This document shows positions 1 through 12,326 of a stretch of DNA of 64,000 nucleotides, piece after piece. Made by a program: the position numbers and the translations under genes. The notes under the pieces were generated by a model, which did not search any database, was not told where the DNA came from, and was given only the letters and a program-made list of their open reading frames with translations. Position 1 is the first letter of the stretch. Every line of letters starts with the position of its first letter. This stretch comes from Colletes latitarsis (taxonomy: Eukaryota; Arthropoda; Insecta; Hymenoptera; Colletidae): positions 27,095,501 to 27,159,500 of the forward strand of contig NC_135137.1 in the NCBI RefSeq assembly GCF_051014445.1, in the 5' to 3' direction.

Positions 1-420
1 CGAACCCTGCCCACAGAAATATCTTCAAACTATCGACAATACTAAAAAATGTTTCGTATAAGAATTAAATCGCTTCGAGAGAAAGCATAATTTAATGCGA
101 TTAGTTTGTTGATTATTCTTTTGAACTTGATACGCGTCAGTCTCTGTTATATACGAGCCATTTTTCCCTTTTTGACTGTACAGCCAAAATACAGTGCGTT
201 TCATGAATTCTACCCACAAAAATATCTTCAAACTATCGACAATACTAAAAAATGTTTTGCATAGGAATTTGTTAGAATATGGAAATTCGAGTATGGGGCT
301 AATCGCAACATCTGTTATCATACAATAGTCATTCTGTTGGTGCCATCTACGCTGTACACGTTGTCGACCTCTCTGTACTTGTATCGACAGTTAAAGCGAA
401 CACGTCTTACTTTGTATGTA
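1..420. repeat. Direct repeat, period about 203 bp
   Basis: Positions 10-66 and 213-269 carry nearly the same roughly 57-bp sequence (both contain CAAACTATCGACAATACTAA), so the left edge of the window holds at least one and a half copies of a 203-bp unit. More copies may lie to the left, outside the window. The rest up to 420 is AT-rich with no gene I can support. The open frame across this interval is not protein-like. Confidence 0.65.
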
Positions 421-1563
421 TACAGGATGTTCGGCCAACCCTGGGAAAAATTATAATGGCACATTTTAGAGTCCAAAATAGGACGAAAATCAAGAATACC
501 AATTTGTTAATGGAAGCTTCGTTAAAAAGTTATTAACGTTTAAGGTTTCGCCCGTACTGAATTTTTTTCTCGAAAATGCGCAGGATTTCGAGGGTATGTT
601 TATTCAACAAAAATAATTGTAATTGACCCCCGAAACCGAAAATAATTTTTCCAGAACAATTTGAAATTTTTTCTTTTCGTCGAAAAATTTAGGCACCTAC
701 CCTCCGTCGATTATTCTTAAAAATTACTTTTTCATTTTTAGTAATTTTGTTTAACGCCCTACAGAAAAGTTGTCTAATACTTTTTTGTAGGTACCCATGA
801 TCTCTACTTCCTCCCAAAATTTCATTGAAATATATTCACTATTGTAGGAGTTATGGCTGTTTGAAAATTGGACCATTTTTATGGGGTTTTTCTTATTTTA
901 CGGGGTCAAAGACCAACTTTTCGAGTATTTTTGCGATTTGTACAGATTCTCCATCAAAATACGCGTAGTTTGCTTTTTTAAACATTAAAATCGTCCAATC
1001 CGTTCAGAAGTTATGACGTTTTAAAGATTCGCATGAAATTCCGGGGAACCATTTCAGGCCTCAAATTATATTTTCGGTAAGGAATTTTTTTTCTCGAAAG
1101 TGGGTAGGATTTCGGGAGTATGTGTATTGACCAAAAATGATTATAATTGACCCTTGCAACCAAAAATAATTTTTTTAGAATGATTCGAAATTTTTTAATT
1201 TTGTCGAAAAATTTCACACTTTCTCGAATTTTTTGTTAGAAAATGGGTAGGATTTCGAAGGTATGTGTATTCACCAAAAATGATTGTAATTGAGCCCCGC
1301 AACCGAAAATAATTTTTTTAGAATGATTTGAAATTTTTTAATGTTGTCGAAAAATTTCACACTTTCTCGAATTTTTTTCTAGAAAATAAATAGGATTTCG
1401 GAGGTATGTGTGTTCACCAAAAATGATTGTAATTGAGTCCCGCAACCGAAAATAATTTTTTCAGAATGATTTGAAATTTTTTAATTTAATTTTTTAATAA
1501 CTTTTTAACGAAGTCTCTGTCAAGAAATAGATATTCTTAATTTTCGGCCGAACACTTTTATAC
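421..1563 (-). mobile_element. TACAGGG element copy A (long-TIR non-autonomous DNA transposon)
   Basis: It begins with TACAGGATGTTCGGCCAACC after a TA and ends with a shortened right terminus (CGGCCGAACAC) that has lost the usual CTAGAATCTCCC segment. The interior contains three successive units of about 120-150 bp built around GTGGGTAGGATTTCG, ACCAAAAATGATTGTAATTGA and AATAATTTTTTTAGAA. The segment that is an open 70-codon frame in other copies (here about 710-905, minus strand) is interrupted by stops. There is no transposase. The strand given is that of the recurrent frame. Confidence 0.85.
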
Positions 1564-2018
1564 AATCAGGAATTTGTAAGGATGTCACGCAATGTATAGA
1601 AACCTTAGTTGTTTTACATAAAATATTAACATTGCAAAGCGGAATCGTAACGTAACGGTTAAACAACCAAGATCGATTAAAATATTTTAGACATATAAAA
1701 TATTGAAAAAAAAAACAAAACAAAATTTTAGTCTGCATTATACATTGGTGGAATGACTAATTTCAAATTATAAACAATGGTAAAACATATTTTTGTAAAT
1801 TATTGTTTCATTTATATGAAGTGCAGTAATGCTTGGATAACTGCGAGTCATTTTCGATTAGATAAATGAACAGTAGTCATCCCTACTACTGAGAGGGGAC
1901 TCCCCTTGACACACAACGAAGCTCAACGTCAAGCGAACCGCGTAGTGTAACCTGATCTGGGCTCGAATATCGGTGAAACAACACGAAGATGAAACTTTTT
2001 TATCTTTATTTTTTTTTA
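1564..2018. other. AT-rich spacer, no gene seen
   Basis: Contains an A-run near 1706-1725 and a short G+C-richer patch at about 1885-1980. The patch includes GGGGACTCCCC (1895-1905), which matches the Rel/Dorsal kappaB consensus but occurs once and may be chance. Confidence 0.5.
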
Positions 2019-2236
2019 AATGAAATATTCACCAATGTATTTATGAGAGTTTTCCGATTAAAATAAGACCAAACACGATATAATTTGTTTTTAATCTACT
2101 CTTAATAGAGTATAAAATCGTGTTAAATACGATTAAATACGCACTCATTAAATACGTAAATATGATCCAAGTTATATCATGTTTGGTCTCATTTTAATCA
2201 GGAAAACCTCACAAATATATTAGTAAAGGTTTCATT
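2019..2236. repeat. Fold-back element with about 69-bp inverted arms
   Basis: The left arm (about 2019-2088) and right arm (about 2168-2236) are inverted copies of each other. Shared core pieces are GATTAAAAT, GAGACCAAACATGATATAA and its variant, and AATGAAA at both outer ends. The loop is about 80 nt of AT-rich sequence. Most differences between arms are transitions plus a small indel. It has no coding capacity. It is probably a miniature inverted-repeat element; an RNA read through it would make a long hairpin. Confidence 0.75.
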
Positions 2237-4343
2237 AATTCGTTCACAAATTACGGTATTACAATATTAGTACTTTTTAAGATACTTCAATATTCCATAG
2301 ATGCTGTTTTTCCTCTATACATTATTAGATACAGTCGAAGAAGGTGAAGAGATATCTGATAACAAACGAATACAACCAGGAATCGGAAAAGGAACAAAGC
2401 AAATTAACGGGACACTAGATTTACTTAGGATTTAGGATGAACACGCGGTACCGTTGACGCACTTTCTTACGAGCCCCGAAACCCTCGGACACAAAGGACA
2501 CAATATAAACTGGATATTTCGATTTATATCTTCTCCGTGTTATATTTATTGCCTTTGAAAACTTCTTCGGAAACCCTCGTATACCTGCTGTCCTCGCAGA
2601 ACAATAATACAACCCTTACCTTCCCCGAAACGTCGTGGACGTATTTATAAGCAACAAACTGTTATCGTACAACTATTTGTTACAGCGTAAAATCTCAGTA
2701 CAGTAGTTCTTGGTTAAAATTTTTTTTTGGATTCATGTCATTGAATTCATCCTACTGTTTATGTTTATGTACACCGAGCGACCTTATTCGCTTCAGTTCG
2801 AGATAAACATCGCTACCCGATTCTCAAGCGACTTACGAGGGGAGGACCCCAACTGTACCATTTCAATTTTAACGATCTTTTCTGTAGAATGATAAAAAAA
2901 CATAGTTTTAATGGCATGTGTGAAATTTTATTAACTGTAGTTACTTGATAGTTTTAAAGATATTATACCTAACGATGTACTATGTGTTGGGTTAAGGCAA
3001 TAAAATTGAATGATTTAAACATACAAATTAAATTTATTTATTAAACTTGAAAAGAGGTATAAGGAAACACGTGATTGCACAATGAACGTACTACATCACA
3101 CAGAAAAAAAAACTCTGTTCTTTTTGGGGCATACTCACTGGAAATCGCGATTTAAATTCCAACACTATGAATACAAGCGACTAATCGTTGCATGACTTGT
3201 AAATCGGAAGTTCAACGATATTTAATTAATTATTTTAACCGATTACTTAATAAATTAATGAGTAATGTATGATTGTATATTAAATTAATGTATTGCTTAC
3301 ATCGTTGCGTGGCCCTCTTCAGGAAAATAGAAACGTTGAATAATACAAGAACACCAATAAAGATAATATACCAAAACAAAAATTGAGAAATATAAAAACT
3401 CATCTCTTACTTCAAGTAAACGTATAAAGTCAACAGGTCAAATTTTTATATCAGTGGAAATAATCAGCAATAAGTCTGTACGAAGAATGATTAAATAAAT
3501 TATGTCTAATAAAAAATATTATATCAAAAGAAAGAAAATAACGAGAGAACTAAAAATAGTATTAGTACTATCAAACTAGTAAAAGATTAAAACTCTTTCA
3601 ATAATATTGTTCATTCGTGCCGCTCCAAAAATTAATAAAAAAGGAGTTAACCAGAGTTGAGAAAATTTTATAGTGAATAGTGAATAGTGAATAAAAATTT
3701 TCGATTTAATTGTAAACAATCTTCTATTTTTCATTCATAAATTTAACGAATTTTTTAAAGCACTATTTGGACGGGCAAAAAGCGTAGATAAAAGGTTTAC
3801 GAGCAAATCTAACATTTTTATTCGTTGTTCGAAAATAAAATTTGCTCGACTGTGCAGTTAACGGTCGTTAAGATTTCCGGAAGCGAAAAATGCAAATACG
3901 GCAGAACGGAAAAATTGGATTGAAAGGGGTATCGTAAAGCATGCGATAATTAATTGAACAATGGTCTGAAGTAACAAGCAAAGTTCGTAGCAAAAACGGA
4001 AAAGAAAGGATCTATTACTATTCTTCAAACGCGTGTATAACTAGCTGTCACATGGGTATCTGGCATTCCGAAAAAGTCAAAGGGAGGAACGGTATTATAG
4101 GGTGCGATCGATGGAGCGAGGAAGAAGGGCCACGGAAAGGGAGAAGCGTGTCTCTTAAATGATTGACGGCCTGCCAGGCCACAAGCGCTTAGAGGATCGG
4201 CCAGTGGTTGTCAACTGCTATCGACCAAGTTTAAATGAAAATTTTTAAAAATCTAATTTCCGTTTATTTGCTCAATTGAAAATTTATAGTTCTGAAAATT
4301 CCAACTTTTTCGTGAGTTTAAAGATAATTGTAATCCCGTATTA
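2237..4343. other. AT-rich spacer with two G+C-richer patches
   Basis: No gene supported. About 2440-2640 is CpG-richer and has a 63-codon minus-strand open frame of no recognisable family. 3672-3692 is three tandem copies of AGTGAAT. 4085-4215 is a second G+C-rich patch (purine-rich, then GCCTGCCAGGCC, a short palindrome). The rest is plain AT-rich sequence. Confidence 0.5.
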
Positions 4344-5681
4344 TACAGGGTGTTCGGCCAACCCTGGGAAAAATTTTAATGGGAGATTCTAGAGGCCAAA
4401 ATAAGACGAAAATCAAGAATACCAATTTGTTGATTGAGGCTTCGTTAAAAAGTTATAGAAACATTTCCGGCCACACATTAGATTTTCGGTAAGGAATTTT
4501 TTTCTCGAAAGTGGGTAGGATTTCGGAGGTGTGTCTATTCACCAAAAATGATTATTATTGACCCCCACTAACGGAAATAATTTTTCTAAAACGATTTGAA
4601 ATATTTTTTCCCCGTCGAAAAATTTCACACCTCGAATTTTTTTCTAAAAAGTGGGTAGGATTTCGGGGGTATGTCTATTCACCAAAAATGATTATTATTG
4701 AACCCCACTACCGGAAATAATTTTTCCAAAACGATTTGAAATATTTTGTCCTCGTCGAAAAATTTCACACCTCGAATTTTTTTCTAAAAAGTGGGTAGGA
4801 TTTCGAGGGTATGTCTATTCACCAAAAATGATTGTCATCGACCTGAGAACCTAGAAATAATTTTTTTAGAACGATTTGAAATTTTTTCTTTTCGCCGAAA
4901 AATTTAAGCATCTACCGCCTGTCGATTTTTCTTGAAAATTCGTTTTTCATTTTTAGTATTTTTGTTTGACGCCCTACTGAAAACATGTCTAATACTTTTT
5001 TGTAGGTAACCATGAGCTCTGCTTCAGAAAAAAGTTTCATTAAAATACATTCACTATCGTAGGAGTTATGGCTGTTTGAAAATTGGACCATTTTTATGGG
5101 GTTTTTCTCATTTTGCGGAGTCAAAGAACAATTTTTTCATTATTATTATAATTTCTACATATTCTCCATCAAAATACGCGTAGTTTGCTTTTTTAAACAT
5201 TAAAATCGTCCAATCCGTTCAGAAGTTATGACGTTTTAAAGATTCGCATGAATATTCAGGCAAACATTTCTGGCCGGAAATTAGATTTTCGGTAAGGAAT
5301 TTTTTTCTCGAAACTGAGTGGGATTTTGGGGGTATGTGTAATGACCAAAAATTATTGTAATTGATCCCCGCAACCGAAAATAATTTTTTTAGAATGATTT
5401 GAAAAATTCTTTTTTCGCCGAAAAATTTCAGCACCAACCCAATTTTTTTTCTCGAAAGTGGATAGGATTTCGAAGATATGTGTAATGACCAAAAATGATT
5501 GTAATTGACCTCCGCAACCGAAAATAATTTTTCCAGAACGAATTGAAATTTTTGAATTTAATTGTTAATAACTTTTTAACGAAGCCTCCATCAACAAATT
5601 GGTATTCTTGATTTTCGTCTTATTTTGGCCTCTAGAAACCTGTACTAAAATTTTTTCCCAGGGGTGGCCGAACACCCTGTA
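4344..5681 (-). mobile_element. TACAGGG element copy B (near full length)
   Basis: This is one of the best preserved copies. It starts TACAGGGTGTTCGGCCAACC and ends GGCCGAACACCCTGTA, flanked by TA on both sides. The terminal inverted repeats run for roughly 110 bp, through AGACGAAAATCAAGAATACC and GAGGCTTCGTTAAAAAGTTA. The left part holds three 150-bp subrepeats. Positions 4912-5124 on the minus strand hold an intact 70-codon frame beginning MTPQNEKNPIK, also found in other copies. There is no transposase, so it must have been moved in trans. TA duplication suggests the Tc1/mariner-IS630 group, by inference. Confidence 0.9.
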
Positions 5682-6137
5682 TAGTGAACAAATTTTACAA
5701 AAGTTAATTCGTCTGAAATTGCATACATGATAAAAGATAACTGCCACAAAGAAATAAATGCAAATACTATTCGTTGAACACTGAAAAATACTGATTACTC
5801 TGCGTTCGTCGACGAAAACCTTATATCAGCAAGATAAACAAAAAAAAGATGAAGGAATTTGCAGAAGAGTTTATTACGTAGGATAGTGATTTAAATGAAA
5901 AAATATTGGTACGAAGAAACCTCAATATATACTAAGATGAATCAATATAATTTTTATTTTCAACAAGATCGGGACCCAAAACATTTAACGTATACTATTT
6001 TCCAAATGAAAGAAGTTCTTCAAAATATTGTCTTTTATAACACACTCGAAAATGAATAAAATCTATCATCGACAATTTCACCAATAAAGGTACATTAATT
6101 TATTATTAATGTATTCATTTCCAAATTATCTTCATTC
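5682..6137. other. AT-rich spacer, no gene seen
   Basis: Open frames here are short and partly run into the right end of the neighbouring transposon. Nothing recognisable. Confidence 0.5.
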
Positions 6138-6304
6138 TACAGTGCTGGTAAAAATGTAAGACACTTTCAAACCATATTCAGAATGTCCATACAAAATTCC
6201 AAGTTCAAAAGAAACACAACGTAGAAGTTACGAGAAGAAACGTAAACGTAAACACAAGCAGCTTCGATCTGGATAAAAGTATAAAACACTTTTATTTACC
6301 ACGT
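6138..6304. mobile_element. Possible short Tc1-like element remnant
   Basis: The left edge TACAGTGCTGGTAAAAATG is the classic Tc1-like terminus shape (TA then CAGTGCTGG). About 165 bp downstream, CACTTTTATTTACCACGTA reads as a degenerate inverted copy. No transposase coding remains. The pairing of the two ends is imperfect, so the right boundary is uncertain. Confidence 0.4.
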
Positions 6305-7040
6305 AAGTGCATAATAACAATATTTGTCAAGCAGAAATATAATAAACATCGCAGTGTACGATTTTAAGTGACACTATAATATTAGTCGATGCGAAACGTT
6401 GCAACAATAAACGAAAATGGATATTACAAACCACGATGGACGTGATCGAAATAAAAGAAACGCGATAGTGTCGTCCGTGAGGCGCGATGAGAATCGTACA
6501 ACGCGCCGGCGAACGCAGAAGGAGAAAAGGGAATTCGCGGGGACGACTGTTTTTCGGCGCAGATCACTGATTAAGACGCCACATTCAAGCGGAGAACTTT
6601 CCGGTAATGCGTCGCGTGTCTTCCGTCCGTGAGGGTCAAGGCCGACGACACGCAAAGACTTAGAATACGCATTTAGATTCTTGGCAACACGCTAGCGCGT
6701 CGTCTCAGCGTATCGAGAGCCGACTATGATGATCGTGGCCGACAAATAAGAAACGACGGCGATGCAGTTTCTCCTCGACCAACATCCTACAGTGGCTCGC
6801 AATGAAAATCGTCCACCACATTCGCATTCATAATTTGGGCCAAAATACGCATTATATGAACATGAGATTTTTGTAATTAACGTAATAATGTATCATCTCT
6901 GTTGTTACTTGTTTCCATATAAAAAGAAACCCAAATATTAGCAAATATATGAAGCAAAATGAACATATTTAATGACATCCATGAAATTTGACTCACACTA
7001 AAACTCGGACATCTATAATATTCGGGGATTACCCTACATA
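6305..7040. other. CpG-rich island, no gene assigned
   Basis: About 6400-6830 is clearly richer in G+C and CpG than its surroundings. Overlapping open frames on both strands there (71 and 93 codons) are what a CpG-rich noncoding segment gives by chance, and neither resembles a known protein. It could be a regulatory element or an untranslated first exon. 6850-7040 is AT-rich with nothing seen. Confidence 0.45.
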
Positions 7041-8439
7041 TACAGGGTGTTCGGCCAACCCTAGGAAAAATTTACATGAGCGATTCTAGAGGGCAAAATA
7101 AGACGAAAATCAAGAATACCAATTAGTTGATGGAGGCTTCTTTACAATTTACAAAGTTAAAACAAAGTTATTAACGTTTATAGTTCCAGCCATACAGAAT
7201 TTTTTTCTAGAAAGTGGGTAGGACTTTGGGGGTAGGTCTGTTCATCAAAAATTATTGTAACTGACCCCCGCAGCCAAAAATAATTTTTCCACAACGATTC
7301 GAAACTTCAATTTCGCCGAAAAATTTAGGCACCCTGTCGATTTTTCTTAAAAATTTGTTTTTCATTTTTAATAAATTTGTTTGGCGCTCTACAGAAAAGT
7401 TGTCTAATACTTTTTTGTAGGTATCCATGAGTTCCATTTCAGAAAAAAGTTTCATTGAAATATACTCACTATTATAGGAGTTATGGCTGTTTGAAAATTG
7501 GACCAATTTTAGGGGGTTTTCCTCACTTTACGGTGTCAAGGAACAACTTTTTCAATATTGTTAGAATTCCTACATATTCTCCGCTAAAATACGCATTGTT
7601 TGCCGTTTCAATTTTCAATTTCGCTGAAAAATTTAGATACCCAACTCCCTTGTCGATTTTTCTTGAAAATTTGTTTTTCATTTTTAATAAATTTGTTTGA
7701 CGCTCTACAGAAAAGTTGTCCAATACCTTTTTGTAGATACCCATAGACTCTGCTTCCATATTAAATTTCAATGAAATACTTTTACTATTGTAGGAGTTTG
7801 AAAATTGGATCATTTTTATTGGATTTTTCTCACTTTACGGGGTCAAGGAACAACTTTTTCAATATTGTTGAATTTTCTACATATTCTTCACTAAAATACG
7901 CATTATTTGCATTTTGAAAAATTAAAATCCTCCAATCCGTTCAGGAGTTATGACATTTTAAAGATTCGCATTTCGGGGAAATTTTGTTGGTCTCACATTA
8001 GATTTTCGGTAAGGAATTTTTTTCTCGAAAGTGGGTAAGATTTCAGAGATTTGTCTATTGACCAAAAATGCTTGTAATTGACCCCTGTAACTAAATATGT
8101 TAATATAATATTGTTTGTTACATTGTTGTAACAATGTATAATTTTTTTAATATCATTTGAAATTTTTTAATTTCGTCTAAAAATTTCAGTACCTACTCGA
8201 ATTTTTTTCTCGAAAGTGGGTAGGATTTCAAGGGTATGTGTATTCACCGAAAATGATTGTAATTGAGCCCCGTAACGAAAAATAATTTTTTCAGAATGAT
8301 TTGAAAGTTTTGAATTTAATTTTTTAATAACTTTTTAATGAAGCCTCAGTCAAGAAATTGATATTCTTGATTTTAGTCTTATTTTGGCCTCTAGAATCTC
8401 TCATTAAAATTTTTCCCAAAGGTGGCCAAACACCCTGTA
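7041..8439 (-). mobile_element. TACAGGG element copy C with duplicated core
   Basis: Flanked by TA. It starts TACAGGGTGTTCGGCCAACC and ends TGGCCAAACACCCTGTA. Its special feature is a tandem duplication of the core. The recurrent frame occurs twice on the minus strand, at 7252-7506 (84 codons) and 7523-7813 (96 codons), both containing YKKVLDNFSVERQTNLLKMK. Near 8095-8142 there is a private insertion of about 45 bp with the palindrome ACATTGTT-GT-AACAATGT. At about 1.4 kb it is the longest copy. No transposase. Confidence 0.88.
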
Positions 8440-8729
8440 TACTTAACCACGTAGGACAATTTTCACTGTAGTCCACTGTATTTTCCCTACGTTTTTCTTC
8501 TTTTATCCGTTCACCTATTTCCTAACTATCCCAACGGGAGGACATAAATGAAAGAAGCATTTTTTTGGATAGAACCGGACTCCAAATAGTCTGGAATATC
8601 GGAATATGCTATAATAAATACAGTGTTCGAAAAAAGTATAAGCAGAGTTAATGCAAGCTCAAATGGTGCAAAGTTACATTTAATGCTAACAAAAATTTGT
8701 TCGCCAAGTATTTTGGCTCGATCTACTAT
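8440..8729. other. Spacer with a possible Tc1-like end
   Basis: At 8629 the string TACAGTGTTCGAAAAAAGTA resembles a Tc1-like terminus but has no partner I can see. Otherwise AT-rich. Confidence 0.3.
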
Positions 8730-8881
8730 AGTAATTTAAAACAAAATTTTTGGATAAATAATAGACGTTTAAAAATAAGTATTACGACAAATTTTAGGTC
8801 AAGTAGTATCCACGTGTCTAAAAATAAAATGTTGATTTTGTGAAAAATTTCACGAATTCGGCCTGGCAGTCTACGTGTTAA
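8730..8881. mobile_element. Truncated TTAA-flanked (piggyBac-like) element
   Basis: The right end reads GGCAGTCTACGTG then TTAA (8878-8881), the inverted form of the common end TTAACACGTAGACTGCC. The inside (AAATAAGTATTACGACAAATTTTAGG) aligns with the inverted copy of the element at 17619-17861. The left terminus is missing. No coding capacity. piggyBac-like is inferred from the TTAA flank and end pattern. Confidence 0.6.
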
Positions 8882-11287
8882 TAGTTGAATTTGATATTTT
8901 ATTAAAGGGACAGTGACTGGGTTTATAATCCTGACAGTAATTGGGATGCCAGTAATTTGGTCAAACATATGTATTTTACAGAGGACAGTAATAACTACCA
9001 AAACATTCTTCTTGAATTATTAAATTTATTTGTTTATTATACTAATACATATATTTTTTCACCACACTTTAAAATGTCTATTTAGTCTGAAAATATCAAA
9101 CTTACTTTCACTTAGAAATATTATTTAGTTTCAATATTCGATCGTTTTTCTGCAAATGGCATTACTCGCTAGATATTTTTCCGGGGCAACTTGTTCCTGA
9201 TTTCGTAAAATATTACGAACAATACTGATACAAATATTTATCGAATTATTATTTTTCAGATACGCGGAATTTTATTCACTTTACGTACATACGTATAATC
9301 ACCCGCTGAAAAACTTGTGGTAAAACATTTTCGTAATTGAAAATTTCGAACTTTATATTTTTGCAGATTACTCTCGTGTTTAATTATAGAGTCTGTCGAA
9401 TGCAATCCATTATATGTGTTGATGAAGTCAGGATACGAAATAATAAACTTAGACACAATTAACGAACAAGATAGAAATTTATATAAATGCAAATATGGCT
9501 GTACAGAAGTGTTCTATTTGACATGTAACGACGAAATGCGACGAGAGATCGTCGCAACGAAACATTCTCGACGTGCTCAAACATTTACAGCTCGACATTC
9601 TCAGCAGGCGATGACTGGACATCTATCCAGTGCCTGAGAAGTAAGCTCGTCCATTTTTCTAACAATATGGGAACACCGAACTTTTGAAAAAATGAAACAA
9701 TTTTTCTTCAACCCGGAATCCTTCAATTCTCCCAAGTGACTTTTACCTGAGAAAACCTCCTTAGCTAACTGATGAATACGAAACGATGGTGTCAGAGTTT
9801 GTCGTCGACTAATACTCTGCTTCCTGACGGTCTTTTTCTTTTGCTTGTTTTCGCCGCCCCGCGTCCACGGATGGGAATCAAGTCACGGATTATTTGCATG
9901 TAACCCGATGTCGATTATTTACACTTGCATCGAGCTGAGCGTCGGGTAAATGAAACGCAAGTACCTACCGATGCTCTTTTTGTTACCGCGGCCTTTACAT
10001 AACTTGCATGCCAATCCAAACAACTCTCGGTAATTCAAAAAGTTTAAAAAAACATTTTAACCCGTTTCAATTGAGTAGTTCTAACATACGATCGACTTCA
10101 AAAAATCGATTTCTCTTTTATTTCGTTTTTTTTAAGTACATAAACATATTTGAAAATATTTCTATGAATGTATTATAGAAATTCGTATACGAAACTTTAA
10201 ATGCGATTATTTCGAAACTATGTTTTTCCAAACAGTTGCCATGACATCTTAAGTTCTAGTTGATCGATTGGTATCAAATTTGAAAAGAATGTTTGGCACG
10301 TGCAGCTTCATTGTTTGTAACCAAAATCTTCAAAATCCAATGTGTTTTACTATTTTTTTTTCTTTTTACGGATAGAAAATAAAACAAAAAATGAATAATT
10401 CAGGTTTGAACTGTTGCCAAAATTTTATTTTTCAATATTTTTACATAATTTTGGCACCGACCATAGCCACGTCCATACTGAGGAAAATGATTTTTGGGTT
10501 TTTCAATTTAGGTAAGGAGAACTGTCGAAATCATGGCAAACGTGAAGGCATGTTCAACAAAGAAGACTCCACTAAAATACTTATACCTTCAACAATTTTA
10601 AATATTTTTACGTAAAGCCAAATTGTCTATACTTATTAATGTAGACCAAAACGTGAGACAAGATCCGATACAAAAGTGACATAATTTCTTTTCTTTTAAT
10701 TCCGAAGAATACATTAAAAAAATGTCATCTAAACTAGAATTAAACGCTTTTAATCCATTCATGCTCATCGTGTCGTTTTCGAACACACTCGTTTCAAAAA
10801 GTTTTTATCGTTGCTTCAATATCAACTGTGTGTTTTCTGTTTATGGATTATTTTTAAAAATTAATAACATTACTTGTAATTATATTCAAAACAATTTTTC
10901 AATATCATATTTGTAACAAAACATACTGATATCCATTAAAAAAAAAAAAAAACAGTCAGAGAAAATATATATCATTTGATTATATCGAATTAACAATATA
11001 AAATTAATTTAATTCTTCTTTCATAACGTTTTCATTATAAGGTTGTATGACCATTTTCAAGTGTAATACAATAACGTATTATTTTATTACAATTAGGCAC
11101 CTTTTATTTAGTTAGAAATCTGGTTTATTATATTTCATTGTAATTTGTCATGGGTTTACATTTTCAACGTAATTTCAGGTTTTCCTAAATTTTTTTAACT
11201 TTCTAATGTATCTTCTATTGATAATATATTTTTTTCTTATAATTATTATAATTATTTTCAAGATTATATTATACATGAAATGAACTA
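8882..11287. other. AT-rich spacer with one CpG-rich island
   Basis: No gene supported. About 9830-10010 is a CpG-rich island with homeodomain-type and POU-like strings (GATTATTTGCATG, CGATTATTTACACTTGCAT), suggestive of a regulatory element but unproven. Short open frames at 9416-9637 (plus) and 10391-10615 (plus) have no recognisable homology. An A-run lies near 10938-10952. Confidence 0.45.
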
Positions 11288-12326
11288 TACAGGGTGTTCT
11301 GCCACCACTGGGAAAAATTTTAATGAGGGATTCCAGAGGCCAAAATAAGAGGAAAATCAAGAATACCAATTTGTTGATGGAGGATTCGATAAAAAATTAT
11401 TAACAATTAAATTCAAAAATTTCAAATCGTTCTGGAAAAATTATATTTACTTACAGGGGTCAATTACAAGCATTTTTGATGAATAGACAAACCTCTGAAA
11501 TCCTACCCACATTCGAGAAAAAAATTCCTTATCGAAAATCTAATTTGAGGGCTGTAATAGTTTCTCGAAGTTTCATGCGAATCTTTAAAATGTCATAACT
11601 CCTGAACGGATTAGAGAATTTTAATTTTTCAAGTTGCAAACAACGCGTATTTTAGTGGAGAATATGTAGAAATTCTAACAATATTGAAAAAGTTGTTCCT
11701 TGACCCCGCAAAATGAGAAAAACCACATAAAAATGGTCCAATATTCAAACAGCCAATACTCCTACAATAGTACATATATTTCAATGAAACTTTTTTCTGA
11801 AGTAGAGCTCATGGGTACCTACAAAAAAGTATTGGACAACTTTTCTGTAGTGTGTCAAATAAAATTACTAAAAATCAAAAACGAATTTTTAAGAAAAATC
11901 GACAAATGGTAATTTCCAAATTCTTCGACGAAAAAAAAAATTTCATATCGTTCTAAAAAAATTATTTTTGGCTGCAAGGGTCAATTACAATCATTTTTGG
12001 TAAATAGTCTTATCCCCGAAATCCTACTCACTCTCTAGAAAAAAATTCGAGGTGTGAAATTTTTCGATAAAATTAAAAAATCTCAAATCTTTCTGGAAAA
12101 ATTATTTTCGATTACGGGGGTCAATTACAATCGCTTTTGGTGAATATACACACCCTCGAAATCCTGTGCATTTTCGAGAAAAAAATTCAGTACGAGTGGA
12201 ACTTTAAACGTTAATAGCTTTTTAACGAAGTCTCCATCAATAAATTGGTATTCTTGATTTTCATCTTATTTTGGCCTCTAGAATCTCCCTTTAAAATTTT
12301 TCCCAGGGATGGCCGAACACCCTGTA
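11288..12326 (+). mobile_element. TACAGGG element copy D (inverted orientation)
   Basis: Starts TACAGGGTGTTCTGCCACCA and ends GGCCGAACACCCTGTA, with TA on both sides. It is inverted relative to copies A-C: the recurrent frame is on the plus strand, intact at 11700-11912 (70 codons, starting MTPQNEKNHIK and containing YKKVLDNFSV). It carries about two downstream subrepeats built on GAAATCCTACTCACT and GGGTCAATTACAATC. About 1.04 kb. No transposase. Confidence 0.88.

Noticed and set aside
1895..1905. kappaB-like site GGGGACTCCCC
   Set aside because: Single occurrence with no associated promoter; kept only as a remark.
9416..9637. 73-codon plus-strand frame beginning MLMKSGYEIINLD
   Set aside because: A minus-strand frame overlaps most of it, no start context or splice sites support it, and no family is recognised.
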